Assembly (NCBI RefSeq): GCF_029760935.1
Contig: NZ_CP121684.1
Coordinates: 558,001-622,000 of the forward strand
Source: Lysinibacter sp. HNR
GTDB lineage: Bacteria > Actinomycetota > Actinomycetes > Actinomycetales > Microbacteriaceae
DNA: 64,000 nucleotides
Direction: 5' to 3'
Shown here: positions 37,401 through 48,000 of the stretch, piece by piece
Numbering within the stretch: the stretch's first letter is position 1
Layout: every line of letters begins with the position of its first letter
Notes under the pieces: generated by a model
Told to the model about the DNA's origin: nothing
The model's database searches: none
The model's input: the letters and a program-made list of their open reading frames with translations, nothing else
Translations under genes and position numbers: made by a program

Positions 37401-38685
37401 CCTCGTGCTGGCGGAGGACGCTCAGCAGAACCAGCTGACCGCCACCAATGTCTTTGCGGTGAGCGATCTGACAATCGGTGTTGCCACCGCCGGATCGGCT
37501 GCGGTGCACCTGCCTGACGACGCGACCTTTACTGTGACGGTATCTTGTACCTTTGGTGGGTTTGAGGAGGAGTACGGTCCCTTCGAACTCACGGTGAACG
37601 ACACGGAACAGATCGCTAACCTCCCCGTGGGAGCCGAGTGTCAGGCAACCGAGACCAATGCTCGCGGTGCGCTCGACGTCACCGCAACCGTTGATGGTGC
37701 GAGTGCCCCGCTCGACGCACAGCGCTCACTCACCGTTTCTGATCTGACCCCGGGATCACACCGGGTCGACTTCCTCAATACCTTTGACGCGGCTGCCGAT
37801 CTTACCGTGATTAAAAATGTGACCACCCCCTCCGCCACCACGGCGATGGGAGACTTTAGGTTCCTCCTGAGCTGTACCCTGGGTGGATACCCGATCGACG
37901 TTCCGAACGGCGGTGTGTTTGGGATGAGCTTCCCCGGGGGAACCGCCACCCAGAGCGTCATCTTCCCCGGCCTCCCCGCGGGAGCCGAGTGTGTGATCAC
38001 GGAGACCGATTCGGGTAGGGCCGATATCGCCGCGGACGACCGCACGGTTACCCTCCTGAGTTCGGAACCCGTCACGGTGGAGATGCTGAACGTCTACAAC
38101 CCGGCGGCACTCGAGTTGAACAACCGGGTCGAGGGTGAGGGAGCGGCGGGGCCGCGGGTTCCACAGCTCTTTGAGGTTCAGGCATCCTGTGTTCGCGAAC
38201 TCACGATCAACGGGGTTCCCACCATCGTGACCGACCTGAACGCCTCGCACTACCTGGCGCCCGGCGAGCAACTCACGGTTGGCGGGTTGCCCGCGGGAAG
38301 CCTGTGCACGGTGAACCAGATTGGCTCGTACGACGCGGACGACACAAACCACACCTCGCTCAGCGATGAGGCCCCTGATCAGAGCGATACCGCTGACAAG
38401 GTGATTGTGTCTCTGATCGGACCCGCAGCGGCAAGTTCCCCGGCAGACGGGGTGGTGAGCGCTGTGGCGAAGGGCGCTGCGGTGCAGGCTGATATGGCGC
38501 AGAGTGCCGCGCGTTCCACGCCGGTTCTTGTGGTGAACACCTATCACTCCGCCGGGCGCAATACCAATGATCAATCCCTGTCGAGAACGGGAGTGTCTCA
38601 CGATGCTCTCGGGCTTGGCCTGTTGGTGCTCCTCGGGTTAGGTGTGATCTTCCTGGTTACCAGCAGGGTGCGTCGGGCGCTCTAG
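31408..38685 (+). CDS. Giant surface protein with DUF11-like and DUF5979-like modules
   Basis: The 2425-residue protein starts with a signal peptide (FLSVTAVLALVGTMGLSHAS, probable cleavage near residue 35). The long body consists of Thr/Ser-rich beta-strand modules. One late module (around residues 1500-1610) reads like DUF11 (LANPGSWANFYVVLANSS, then VDTLPPELTYN). The last 500 residues contain about four DUF5979-like modules, each with a Cys pair (for example FTVTVSCTFGGF and LPVGAECQATE). It ends LSRTGVSHDALGLGLL, a membrane helix and RVRRAL, which resembles a sortase sorting signal with LSRTG in place of LPxTG. The TTG start has GGGGGG 6 nt upstream. It is probably a wall-anchored adhesin or surface fibre; no ligand can be proposed. 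Confidence 0.82.
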   Translation: MLSTRYRAVRIFLSVTAVLALVGTMGLSHASPAAAEGPPVVFSLAAIEPSTGAPLTTVTADQQFTYLASVGCPDPDGCGPATLTSVFPANIEFLADSFNPPSGVKFTFAPTGGPTTGKTVTLTWENLSATSIVYIPARLHADTPASLNGQVQGNVATLIAGEEPDTSELSATSDVTLRLYEKPSLTSASMAWAGSTVSDGNGETTSVTTAAVATANAPSTLLFESPSSEAMPRGAIAASEAFDLRGITLKHNPASAVITFIKADGSTTQTELSAPDRTIEAPADSVGYRVLVQGLPASGGTSAIQRTVEITAEYQLRDILRTSGERIVPPAAASTLARATAQVTNTVKDPAPGSPATASTSVRSDVSITALAPTIGGSLSWITASSDDTSVYGSAEASTSTVRVSNTGVVPLSSLRLTAGVTQGDYFNYQALTAAPGVTFPAGAVSATVQYNYAQEPREGAAQQFVRGEATPDTAADGRSLDEVASVSILFSAAPDGAIARGCALADDSCAGMIVFESQLRNTHLANGSAIVAPPSSPGSRSVYNSVQIVATASTGAVITQSTNGAILTLVKPQYGATLVKRLGDGSDDTSYPLTGVAQAGDLYHVGVFPQDFRDHRFRLIASTERHERATEDSGSPGFTIADPQTAPTVEKLGEDPFNSTRFSALSNEPVACLTDGGTAVGSTTTMMVWVVDRIESPTSITKIDYVPGQDLSLVVGVEYTVLPTDSGGLFPINVSCETPSETTVKFRDRLLTSGEIVSPTTLGSPNTPGLYSVGNTAELNTGTNLATATGSDSLYLLLLDAASIIKHYDTDAPHNGVQGQSPRTAFLLAAVPNGDDSVGVRVTDTGVPGSSLDIFQLNSVRDAKVGPDQVMTISLFDREGNPVGPTGTVIGPTELGGTQLTAEEIEDSQGRAYLNIQKVKRKVTWSAELTPEQAAQVYNVQVDVTRSDPDAVLQQYGAISVVIDVSLRSHRLSNPSAPVVGSLEGISHYNRSQVFSTKDGIAWASSYTATARYEVYAPDRLLGDSAVDWRASDGTDYVVAQDQTRSRISLEANNKTALGVADVAPEDQWQARGSLPVGVDSLAVGVGEADDTGKNPFAIVNFRGITEVIWPEMKDKPATGPEKDKRVDAEITYTYSDGTSDVVRAPVSTPVSELNPPIDKRPLVVGVSILWKQDGKYVGIKASATAVQARLVFETELRDRVRDGYSYNFLSGEPLALASGDSIDGAYQVPGVQISQVAQVSADYETRLQNLVKTQNDAADTVSIDVLNSAVAVSIRAVSTPILYRDKLPTMDWTLSTQNTGNTGVSALRSASPSELLDGESWPTADPDGFSLEPGSLFDAFNLRLFYVQYPLGATGATVWFRGEDGVWSDGVKALNQYYLTPPQSGDGPHTLAQVTGFRVQFEGNEVTRSRISKLASGNVYYGTSLRETLRSNPEQRSPGDSLLSNQSQWAVDTTGAGASYLGTFAAPLAQVIANRATAYVLPGTPSPLMRKYAGTYDVATNTGSTTTLANPGSWANFYVVLANSSDATSDLYNLMAVDTLPPELTYNAANPLLNWSVVSAPTGVSTTPTMTLEQGARTTMRWSWPEDQILKPGQRIVLRVPLQMVDGVAAGTTGVNHARLMGTGIEGAPSASICRDEFSVSASCVSTANATSLRNDSVRVESYLKQGELLSATPDGAECDLTTRAEWDDGVWVRNPCIVETTTGDVLTYRLKLVNSGNNSVSALRFVDELPVKNDRGTVLDSPRGSEWTPSLIPGSPRLLTGTEATSLGARGDGALANDSFRYSTVADACHLNPDAYAGPDTLGCATASWGDTARDDSRALSADIVFGNAAQLRGGEYVVVEFQMSVPATSTAATNSWNSAALSGRMSPVSEWMPVSESPRSGSRTLDTGLTVNLGLTDAEVTRWHLGAENYRVFYSCQPVTGNSVPLTGSILFDGLRSVEDTASETLASLPRGAACRVTDENYQPLSTGGSASAHYGLISNGATGYSYVSDPELPLVLAEDAQQNQLTATNVFAVSDLTIGVATAGSAAVHLPDDATFTVTVSCTFGGFEEEYGPFELTVNDTEQIANLPVGAECQATETNARGALDVTATVDGASAPLDAQRSLTVSDLTPGSHRVDFLNTFDAAADLTVIKNVTTPSATTAMGDFRFLLSCTLGGYPIDVPNGGVFGMSFPGGTATQSVIFPGLPAGAECVITETDSGRADIAADDRTVTLLSSEPVTVEMLNVYNPAALELNNRVEGEGAAGPRVPQLFEVQASCVRELTINGVPTIVTDLNASHYLAPGEQLTVGGLPAGSLCTVNQIGSYDADDTNHTSLSDEAPDQSDTADKVIVSLIGPAAASSPADGVVSAVAKGAAVQADMAQSAARSTPVLVVNTYHSAGRNTNDQSLSRTGVSHDALGLGLLVLLGLGVIFLVTSRVRRAL

Positions 38686-39075
38686 AGCTAGAGTGTGTGG
38701 TGGGCAGGCGTGCCCACCTTCCCGCAGCGATTGCCGCCGGTAGAAGCTTTTCCTGGTAATGCCTGATGCCTTATTACCTTCCAATTGGTAAGTATTTAAC
38801 GGAATGTTATAAAGGCGTATTTGACCGTGGTTTTCCGGGGTTGAACGGGTGTCTTCTGCGCGGGGCTTAAGCGTTTAAGTGTTGCAAAAAGAGCACATTT
38901 GTCTTTACTTTTCTGGTAGTTGCGAATATCATATTTGAGTCAACTGTTTTTGACCAGCCTTACAAGCGGGCTGAGGTTATGGTAACGGGAGTGTTACGGA
39001 AACCGATAAATGGGGGAGCTTGTCTATTCAAGTATTACGCTATTTTGGCGTACCACTTTAAGGGGATATAACGAA
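38686..39075. other. 390-bp gap between the two giant genes
   Basis: It begins with a hairpin at 38699-38718 and contains several short palindromes (for example CTTAAGCGTTTAAG near 38868) but no gene. I see no confident promoter. The AGGGGA at 39061-39066 is the ribosome binding site for the next gene. Confidence 0.5.
38699..38718 (+). terminator. Hairpin terminator after the first giant gene
   Basis: GGTGGGCA and TGCCCACC form a perfect 8-bp stem with a GGCG loop, 14 bp after the stop codon. No T run follows, as is common for actinobacterial terminators. Confidence 0.55.
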
Positions 39076-42000
39076 GTGAAATCTTGGGGACTTTCTATAG
39101 CCGTGCGTGCTCGTGCTGTACAGGTTTCGTTGGGGTTAGTGTTATCGGCTGCGTTGCTTGCGCCGCTTGCGGTGACAACGTCCGCGTTTGCGGTCGAGCA
39201 GGATCCTGTGGTGTCAGAAACGGCACTGGAGGACGGCGCTGCTGTTTCTGAGGAAGAAGTCTCTCCGCAAGAACGGGGGGTCTCGACTGAGACCGCACTT
39301 GAAGATGCTCCCGTAACTGAGGGTGATGCCCCGAGTGTTTTTGAGCGTTTTGTAGGGTTTGCGGATGGTGTCGCGGCAATGGTGCCCGCGGCGGAAGATC
39401 CGGTAGTGGTTCCTGTTGCCGAAGAGGGTGAGGGGCCTGTTGTAACACCGAGCCCGGGTGCTCCGCGTAATGTTGTGGCTCGGGGTGGTGTGGGTCAGGT
39501 TACGTTGTCGTGGGATGAGGCTGTGCGGTTGTGGTCTGGTCTCAAGATGGTTAATGGTACGGATCTTCCGGGGTCAGCTAGTGTTGTTGCAGTTGCTAAT
39601 TCTCGTTTGTGGGCGGTGTCTGTGTCTGCTAGCGGTGATGTGGTGGCGTTGGGTCGGCCTGGTGGTGCGTTGTATGTCTCGATTGACGGGGGTAAAAATT
39701 TCGTTGAGCAAAGTACTGGGACTACTCACTCGACTTATCCGTGGGGTGTTGAGGTTTCGGGTAACGGTCTGAAGATAATTGCGTCTAGAAATGCTGGTAC
39801 TACTAGTAGTGGTGCGGTATTTGTTGGTTCTCGTGTGTCTGAGCGGGATTCGTTTTCGTGGAAGTCTGTAGCGAGTACTGTTACTGGCGATAATTTAATA
39901 ACGAGTGTTACGAATGCGTATCCTTCGTTTCGTGTTGCTTCGTCGTTTGATGGTGGAGTTTTGGTAGCGGCGCGGCCTCGCACGGGCAGTGTTGCTAATG
40001 ATACGACGGGGCCTTTGTGGGTGTCTCGTGATGGTGGCGATTCGTGGGCAGTTTCAACGAGTGCGGGCTCGTTGGATGCTGACGGTCAGTCGTGGGTTGA
40101 TGTTGCGGTGTCTGATGATGGTACGCGGGTAGTTGCTGCACGAGCATTGGGGACAAATGCGGGTGTGTATGTGTCAGGAAACTCAGGTGCGACGTTTAGC
40201 CGGCGTACGCAGATGCCTGGTAATGGTGTGTCTGCGGTTGATCTTTCTGGTGATGGTAAGACGTTGGTGGTGGCAAGTACTAGTCGTGTGTATGTGTCAA
40301 CGTCGGACACGGCTGCTGGGTTGGGTACGACTGAGAGCTTGGTGGTTCCTGCGGGTTTCCCGACGTCTGGTACGGCGGATAGTACGTGGCGGAGTGTGGC
40401 GTCCTCGGTTGATGGTCAGCGTTTGGTTGTGGGTGGTTATCATTATTTGGGGTCGATATGGTCTTCGGATGATGGTGGAAAGAATTGGTCTGAGGAGACG
40501 AGTAGTAAGGGTTCTCCTGCGTTGTCCTCGGTAGCGATAAGGGCTGATGGGTGGAGTATTTATCGTGCTAACGGTTTACGAGACGGGATCGTTGAACACT
40601 CTTCAGTACCGCGTGATGGTGGTTCGAATCTAACGAACTTTTTGGTGGAGTACACGGATCAGGATCCGAGAGGTTCTGGGTTTACCAAGGATATGTGGCA
40701 GCCACATGTGCATGAGGCTTCGATGGATAAGTCTCGGGTGGTGGATCAATTAAAGGGTGGTACTCGGTATTGGTTCCGAGTGTCTCAGGTGAATAAGACT
40801 GATACTCCGGGAGAGCCGAGTGATGCAGCATTGGCGACAACGTTGACGACGGAGTCTGCTCCAGGTGGTGTGCCGCAAGGGTTGAAGGCTCGGGGTGGTG
40901 TGGGTCAGGTTACGTTGTCGTGGGATGAGGCTGTGCGGTTGTGGTCTGGTCTCAAGATGGTTAATGGTACGGATCTTCCGGGGTCAGCTAGTGTTGTTGC
41001 AGTTGCTAATTCTCGTTTGTGGGCGGTGTCTGTGTCTGCTAGCGGTGATGTGGTGGCGTTGGGTCGGCCTGGTGGTGCGTTGTATGTCTCGATTGACGGG
41101 GGTAAAAATTTCGTTGAGCAAAGTACTGGGACTACTCACTCGACTTATCCGTGGGGTGTTGAGGTTTCGGGTAACGGTCTGAAGATAATTGCGTCTAGAA
41201 ATGCTGGTACTACTAGTAGTGGTGCGGTATTTGTTGGTTCTCGTGTGTCTGAGCGGGATTCGTTTTCGTGGAAGTCTGTAGCGAGTACTGTTACTGGCGA
41301 TAATTTAATAACGAGTGTTACGAATGCGTATCCTTCGTTTCGTGTTGCTTCGTCGTTTGATGGTGGAGTTTTGGTAGCGGCGCGGCCTCGCACGGGCAGT
41401 GTTGCTAATGATACGACGGGGCCTTTGTGGGTGTCTCGTGATGGTGGCGATTCGTGGGCAGTTTCAACGAGTGCGGGCTCGTTGGATGCTGACGGTCAGT
41501 CGTGGGTTGATGTTGCGGTGTCTGATGATGGTACGCGGGTAGTTGCTGCACGAGCATTGGGGACAAATGCGGGTGTGTATGTGTCAGGAAACTCAGGTGC
41601 GACGTTTAGCCGGCGTACGCAGATGCCTGGTAATGGTGTGTCTGCGGTTGATCTTTCTGGTGATGGTAAGACGTTGGTGGTGGCAAGTACTAGTCGTGTG
41701 TATGTGTCAACGTCGGACACGGCTGCTGGGTTGGGTACGACTGAGAGCTTGGTGGTTCCTGCGGGTTTCCCGACGTCTGGTACGGCGGATAGTACGTGGC
41801 GGAGTGTGGCGTCCTCGGTTGATGGTCAGCGTTTGGTTGTGGGTGGTTATCATTATTTGGGGTCGATATGGTCTTCGGATGATGGTGGAAAGAATTGGTC
41901 TGAGGAGACGAGTAGTAAGGGTTCTCCTGCGTTGTCCTCGGTAGCGATAAGGGCTGATGGGTGGAGTATTTATCGTGCTAACGGTTTACGAGACGGGATC

Positions 42001-45000
42001 GTTGAACACTCTTCAGCACCGGCGTTTGGTTCTAGTGTTGATGAGTGGAAAGTGGAGTACACCACAAAGAAACCCACCGATGAGGATTTCGATCCTAAAA
42101 AAGACTGGGTACCGTGGTCTCCTGAGAAGTCTGAGGACAACAAAGAGGGCAAGGTTAAGCAGTCTCCGGTGGTGGTGAAGCCGTTGGCGAATGGGCAGGA
42201 TTATTGGTTTAGGGTTGCGGCGTCAAACACGAAGGGTGATGGCCCGTTCTCTGATCCTGCGGATGCTCGTCCGCTTGGTCCGCCGGATGCTCCCACAAAC
42301 GTGGAGACGTCGGCGGGTAACCGTGAGGTGGCGGTGTCGTGGAAGGCTCCGGTGAATGATGGTGGTTTCCCGATTGTGGATTACCGGGTGTGGTATCGCG
42401 AGGTTCCTGACCCGGAGGATGACACCGCTGAAATGCCCGGCGATCATGAGGGCTGGGACTTGTATCGGTTCGTGGATGAGGAAACCGGTGAGCCTATCCG
42501 TTCGGTGGTTTCTCCTCGCACGGTCACAGGGTTGACGAATGGTCAGTGGTACGAGTTTCGTGTGGCCGCGGTGAATGAGTTTGAGGACTCTGCACTGACA
42601 GACCCTGGTCTAGGTCCGTGGAATACCCCAGAGTCTCACATTCCGGGGACGTTAACAAAGGCTCGCCCGGCGGGTGCACCCGATGCTCCTACGCTTACGG
42701 CAGAGAAGGTGTCTCCGGGTGATGGGCACGTCCTGGTGACGTGGGATGCTCCCAAGAATGACGGTGGCTCTGAGCTGACGGGTTACCGGGTGTGGCAGTG
42801 CGAGATCACCCCAGGTGATGAGTGTTCTCCCGAAAGTAAAGGGTGGAAAGAGATTCTCCCGGACGAGGGTAACGAGCTTGAGTTGTCTCGTACCGCACCG
42901 GATTTGACGAATGGTACCGTGTACGCGTTTCGGGTGACCGCGACGAATCAGTCCGGGTGGGAGAGTGAGTCATCGGACACTGTGCGGGTGACTCCGGTGG
43001 GGGCACCACAGCACGGAGTGGTATTGAACGCCGTTCCAAAGGATGGTGAGGTGGAACTGTCCTGGGTGAAACCTGAGGATAGTGATGCGTATCCGGTGAC
43101 ACGGTACGTGGTGGAGTATCGTAAAACAACCTCAGCGGATTGGATTACCAAAGATGAGTATGTGACACAGACCAGGTTCACTGTTGATGAGTTAGATAAT
43201 GGTACGCCGTATATGTTCCGGGTTACTCCCGCGAATGTGTCAGGCTTGGGTCCTGATGCGCAGCGAGAAGCAACCCCGATTGGTGTTCCGACTCCGGAGA
43301 TGGTGGTGACTGATTTAGTGGCGGTACCGGGCAATGAGTCGGTGCGTTTGGGTTGGTCACGGGTTACGAATGACACGGTGCAGAACCCGGTAACCGGGTA
43401 TTTGATGGAGTATCAAAGCGAAGAGGCACTGACGATTCTTCCTGATGTGTGGCAGAAGCGCCCTATTGTCGCGGTTCCGGGAGATACTGTCCCGAACCTG
43501 ACGAATGGGAAGAACTATGTGTTCCGGGTTACCCCGGTTAACGGGTTAGACGGTTCGGGTCGGGGAACACCCAGTGATCAGGTAATGGCGATGCCGTATG
43601 GTCCTCCGACCTCCCATCCCGCGATCACGGATGTGACTACAGCTCCGGGGTATGGTGAGGTGTTGTTGTCCTGGACGTTAGTCACGGGCACACAGCAGGT
43701 TCCGGTGACCGGTCACCGGGTGGAGTACCGTGAGGTGGTTGATGGTGTTCCAGCCGAGCGTTGGGAACAGTATCCCACCCGGCTATTAGTCACGGATGGT
43801 TTCCTCGAAGGACAGGTGAAAGATTTCCCGGTTGAGGGGTTGAAAAATAGCCAGGAGTATCAGTTCCGGGTGTATCCGTTTAATGATCACGGGGATGGTT
43901 TAGAGAGTAATAAGCCTCGTGAGACAACGTTTGGTGAACCGCTCAAGGGTGAGAAGATCACGGATCTTCGGAGTCGTCCGGGTGATGAGGCGGTGTTCTT
44001 GAAGTGGTCCGCAGCTAAAGAGTCGGTGTTGAACCCGGTGATGGGTTACACGGTGCAGGTTCGTGACACAGATGCTACTCAGGATGATGAAGCGGGCTGG
44101 GTCGACTATGACACGAACGTGGCTTTGCCTGCTGAAGACGGTGATGGTTTCATGGTGGGTGGTCTCATCAATGGTAAGTCGTATGATTTCCGGGTAGCCC
44201 CGACCAACACTATTGGTAGAGGTGATTGGAGTGACCCGAAGAGTGAGATCCCGGTGGGTTCGTTAACGGAAGCACCTGTTATTACGGATTTGAGTGGGGT
44301 GCCGGGTCGCGGCCAAGTGTTGTTGTCGTGGACGGGTGTGCCGGACACGGAAGAGACTCCGGTGACGGGGTACCGGATTGAGTATCGCCTGGTGGTGGAT
44401 GGTGTCCCAGAAGATCAGTGGACACCCTACCGGGGAACCGAGAACGTGGACGGGTTCTTCGTGCCGCAGGCAGAACGCTTTGACAACTACCCGGTGACGG
44501 GCCTTGCGGATGCGAGTATGTATGACTTCCGGGTTGTGCCGTTCAATATCAGAGGGGATGGGCTGTCTAGTAACGAGGTTCGTGAGGGTACGTTTGGGTT
44601 GCCGTTGACGGATGAGAAGATCACGGATCTTCGGACTCGTCCGGGTGATGAGGCGGTGTTCTTGAAGTGGTCCGCAGCGAAAGAGTCGGTGTTGAGCCCG
44701 GTGGCAGGTTACACGGTGGAGTACCGTAAAACAGATAACACCCTTGGTCCTGAGGAGGGATGGGACCCCTATGCCACGAATGTGGCTTTGCCTGCGGAAG
44801 ACGGTGACGGTTTTACCGTTGGTGGCCTCACGAATGGTCAGTCGTATGATTTCCGGGTGGTTCCGACGAATACTGTGGGCAGGGGTGTGCCAAGTACACC
44901 TAAGAGTGAGATCCCGGTGGGTTCGTTAACGGAAGCACCCGCGATTACAGACCTGAGCGGGGTGCCTGGCCACCGACAAGTGCTTCTGTCATGGACGGGT

Positions 45001-48000
45001 ATGCCTGACACGGAAGAGACTCCGGTGACGGGTTACCGGATTGAGTATCGCCTGGTTGTGGATGGTGTCCCGCAAGATCAGTGGACAACCTACCGGGGGC
45101 CTGAGAACGTGGATGGGTTCTTTGTGCCGCAGGCAGAGCGTTTTGACAACTACCCGGTGACGGGCCTTGCAGATGCGAGTGTGTATGACTTCCGAGTTAT
45201 CCCGTTCAATACGCGTGGTGACGGACTGCCCAGTAACGAGGTTCGTGAGGGTACGTTTGGGTTGCCGTTGACGGATGAGAAGATCACGGATCTTCGGACT
45301 CGTCCGGGTGATGAGGCGGTGTTCTTGAAGTGGTCCGCAGCGAAAGAGTCGGTATTGAACCCGGTGACGGGTTACACAGTGCAGGTTCGTGAAACAGATA
45401 ACACCCTCGGTCCCGATGAGGGTTGGGGTGACTATGACACGAATGTGCCTTTGCCTGCTGAGGACGGTGACGGTTTCACAGTTGGTGGGTTAACCAATGG
45501 TAAGTCGTATGATTTCCGGGTGATCCCCACGAACGCTGTGGGTGATGGTGTGCCCAGTGACCCGAAGAGTGATACCCCGTATGGTCCTGTTCTTGCGGAT
45601 ACGAAGGTGACCGATCTGACCGCGGCTGCGGGCCACACATCAGGAATCGTGGTATTGAACTGGAGCCGGGCCGGGCACACGGAGACGAACCCGGTGCTGG
45701 AGTACCAGATTATGTACCGTGTGGCTGTTGGTGAGGATGAAGAGGAGAATTCGTGGAGTCCGTATAAGAAGAGGGCTCCGGGGGATGAAACCCGCAACTT
45801 TTTGGTGGAGGGGTTGACGGATGGTGACCGGTATGAGTTCCAGGTGATCCCTGTGAATGGGCATAGCACGGGGCCAGAGAGTAACACTGCGGACGCGGTA
45901 CCGTATGGTGCCCCCTCACAAGACAACGTTATTGATGATCTGAAAGCGAAGCCGGGTTCCGAGAAAGTGACCTTGTCCTGGACCAAGGCGCAGGGCACAC
46001 TCGCACAGCCGGTGACGGGATACACGGTGCAGTACCGTAAAACGGTTGAGGGCCAGGGCCCTGAAGTCGGGTGGGGTAGTCACGCGACGAATGTTACGAA
46101 CACGAAAGACTTCGTGGTGGAGCCGTTAGAGAATGATCAGCCGTATGATTTCCGGGTGATTCCGACGAATGATCGTGCAGAGGCTGGAAAGGAAAGTAAC
46201 ACGGACACAGCCACCCCACGGGTCGCGGTGACAGTGGATGATGTGTCCCTCAATGTGCACGCGGATACGGTGGCACGGTTCAATGCTCTAGAGTACGTGA
46301 CGGGTGAGAACTCTCCCGCCCTGGTGAGCGTGGATAACCTGACCCCGGATGAGGGAAGTATCACGTTTGATACGCAAACGGGTGAGATAGCGTATACCCC
46401 CACCCAGGATTTCCCGGCGGGTGAGGTGACAAAAACGGTATCGTTCACGTTCACGGTGCGAGATGCGTCAGACGCAGAAGACACCGGCACTGTCTCTATT
46501 ACGGTGTACGTGGTTCCGACGGCCGGGGCGGATCGTGTGGTGAAGGTTCCCGCGAGTAGTGAAACATTACTTCCCGTCCTCGCAGATGCGACAGGGTATA
46601 ACCTGACTCTGGTTGACCCGGTAAGCCCTGTTCCGGAGCAGGGTTCTGTCCGGGTGGGCTCTGACGGGCTGTACTACACGGCGACAAATTCTGCTGTGAC
46701 GACGACGGATTCGTTCTCGTACCGGGTGAAAGACGGCCTGGGGCGGGAATCCGAGACCGCCACGGTCAGTGTGAGGATTCAGGGTGTCCCGTTGGCAGCT
46801 GATGATGAGATGAACGCGGGCCTCACCGGCACGGGGACGATTCTGCTGGGTGAGAAGTATGCGTTCTCGACCATTGCTGATCTGCTCAAGAGCAGCGTCA
46901 CGGTGGGTCAGGGGCAATACGGCACAACAGAGTTCGACAAGGCTTCAGGCCGTGTGATCTATACGACGGGGCAGGTTCCTGATGGTGTGATGGAAGACAC
47001 GTTTACGTATACGCTCACGGATGATCTGGGTCAGGTTGCGACCGGTACGATCACGGTGAAACTGGTCGAGGGCCCGGTGGTGACTTCCACGATCCGTGAG
47101 ATCGGGGTAAAGGGTGAGGTCACGGTTGATCTGAACGACCTCGCTACGGGTGAGGGCATCACCATTGCCGGCTTCGGTGGGGCCTTAGGGGCTGTGGTTG
47201 AAGATCCGGACGCGAAGGGTGTGGTGACGTATACTCCGAAGCGGGACTTCACCGGGTATGACGCGTTCGCGTACGAGGCCAAGGATATGTATGGTCAAAG
47301 CGCGTTTGGTGTGGTGCGGGTCACGGTGTTCAGCCTTCCTCAAGCGGTGGATTACAAAGACCTGGTGGTGAAGCAGGACGGACTATTGGTTCATAACGTG
47401 TTTACCAACGATGAACAGGCCCCGGATGTGGCTGCCACGGTGTCTCCCACAAACACGACAGGCACCCGGGCAGATGCTCAGGCAATTGATGTTCAGGAAA
47501 CTGATGTTCAGGTATCGAGTGTGGAGGATGCCCTGAAGGATATTCCGCAGGAGTCTCGTGTGGTGTATGCGCCGAAGAGTGTGGTGGCGATTGAGCAGGC
47601 GATCAATGGTCACACGGAGGTCGTGGATGGTGCTGCCGGGTTGGTGCGGTATCAATCTGCTCTGGGGAACTATCTTCCTGACACGGTGAAGTACCGGGTA
47701 GAAGACAGTGTGGCGCAGGCTGTGTCGGGTGAGTTAGTGTTCACCGTGCAGACGCTCCCTGAGGTAACGGGTGACTCGAAGGGTGAGGTGGCACAAGACA
47801 GCGCCTACGAGTTCACCCCGGAAGTGGTTACGACGGGATCGCTGCAGAACGTGTCGCTTCAGGCTCCGGTTCAGGCCCCGGGTGGGGTGTTTACGGGTCG
47901 GGTAGAAACCGGACTAGGTGCTGTTCCGGGCACGGGAAGCATCCGGTTTGTGGCGGGTGATACTCCCAAGGGTGTGTATCGGTTCACGGTGGACTTCACG

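Noticed and set aside
36637-37509. Open frame of 290 codons opposite the first giant gene
   Set aside because: Antisense shadow of a long coding sequence, Arg/Gly/Val-rich with no start signal.
39010-39075. Longer N-terminus of the second giant protein from ATG 39010
   Set aside because: It would place 22 mixed residues before the signal peptide, whereas GTG 39076 has a ribosome binding site and gives a normal signal peptide.
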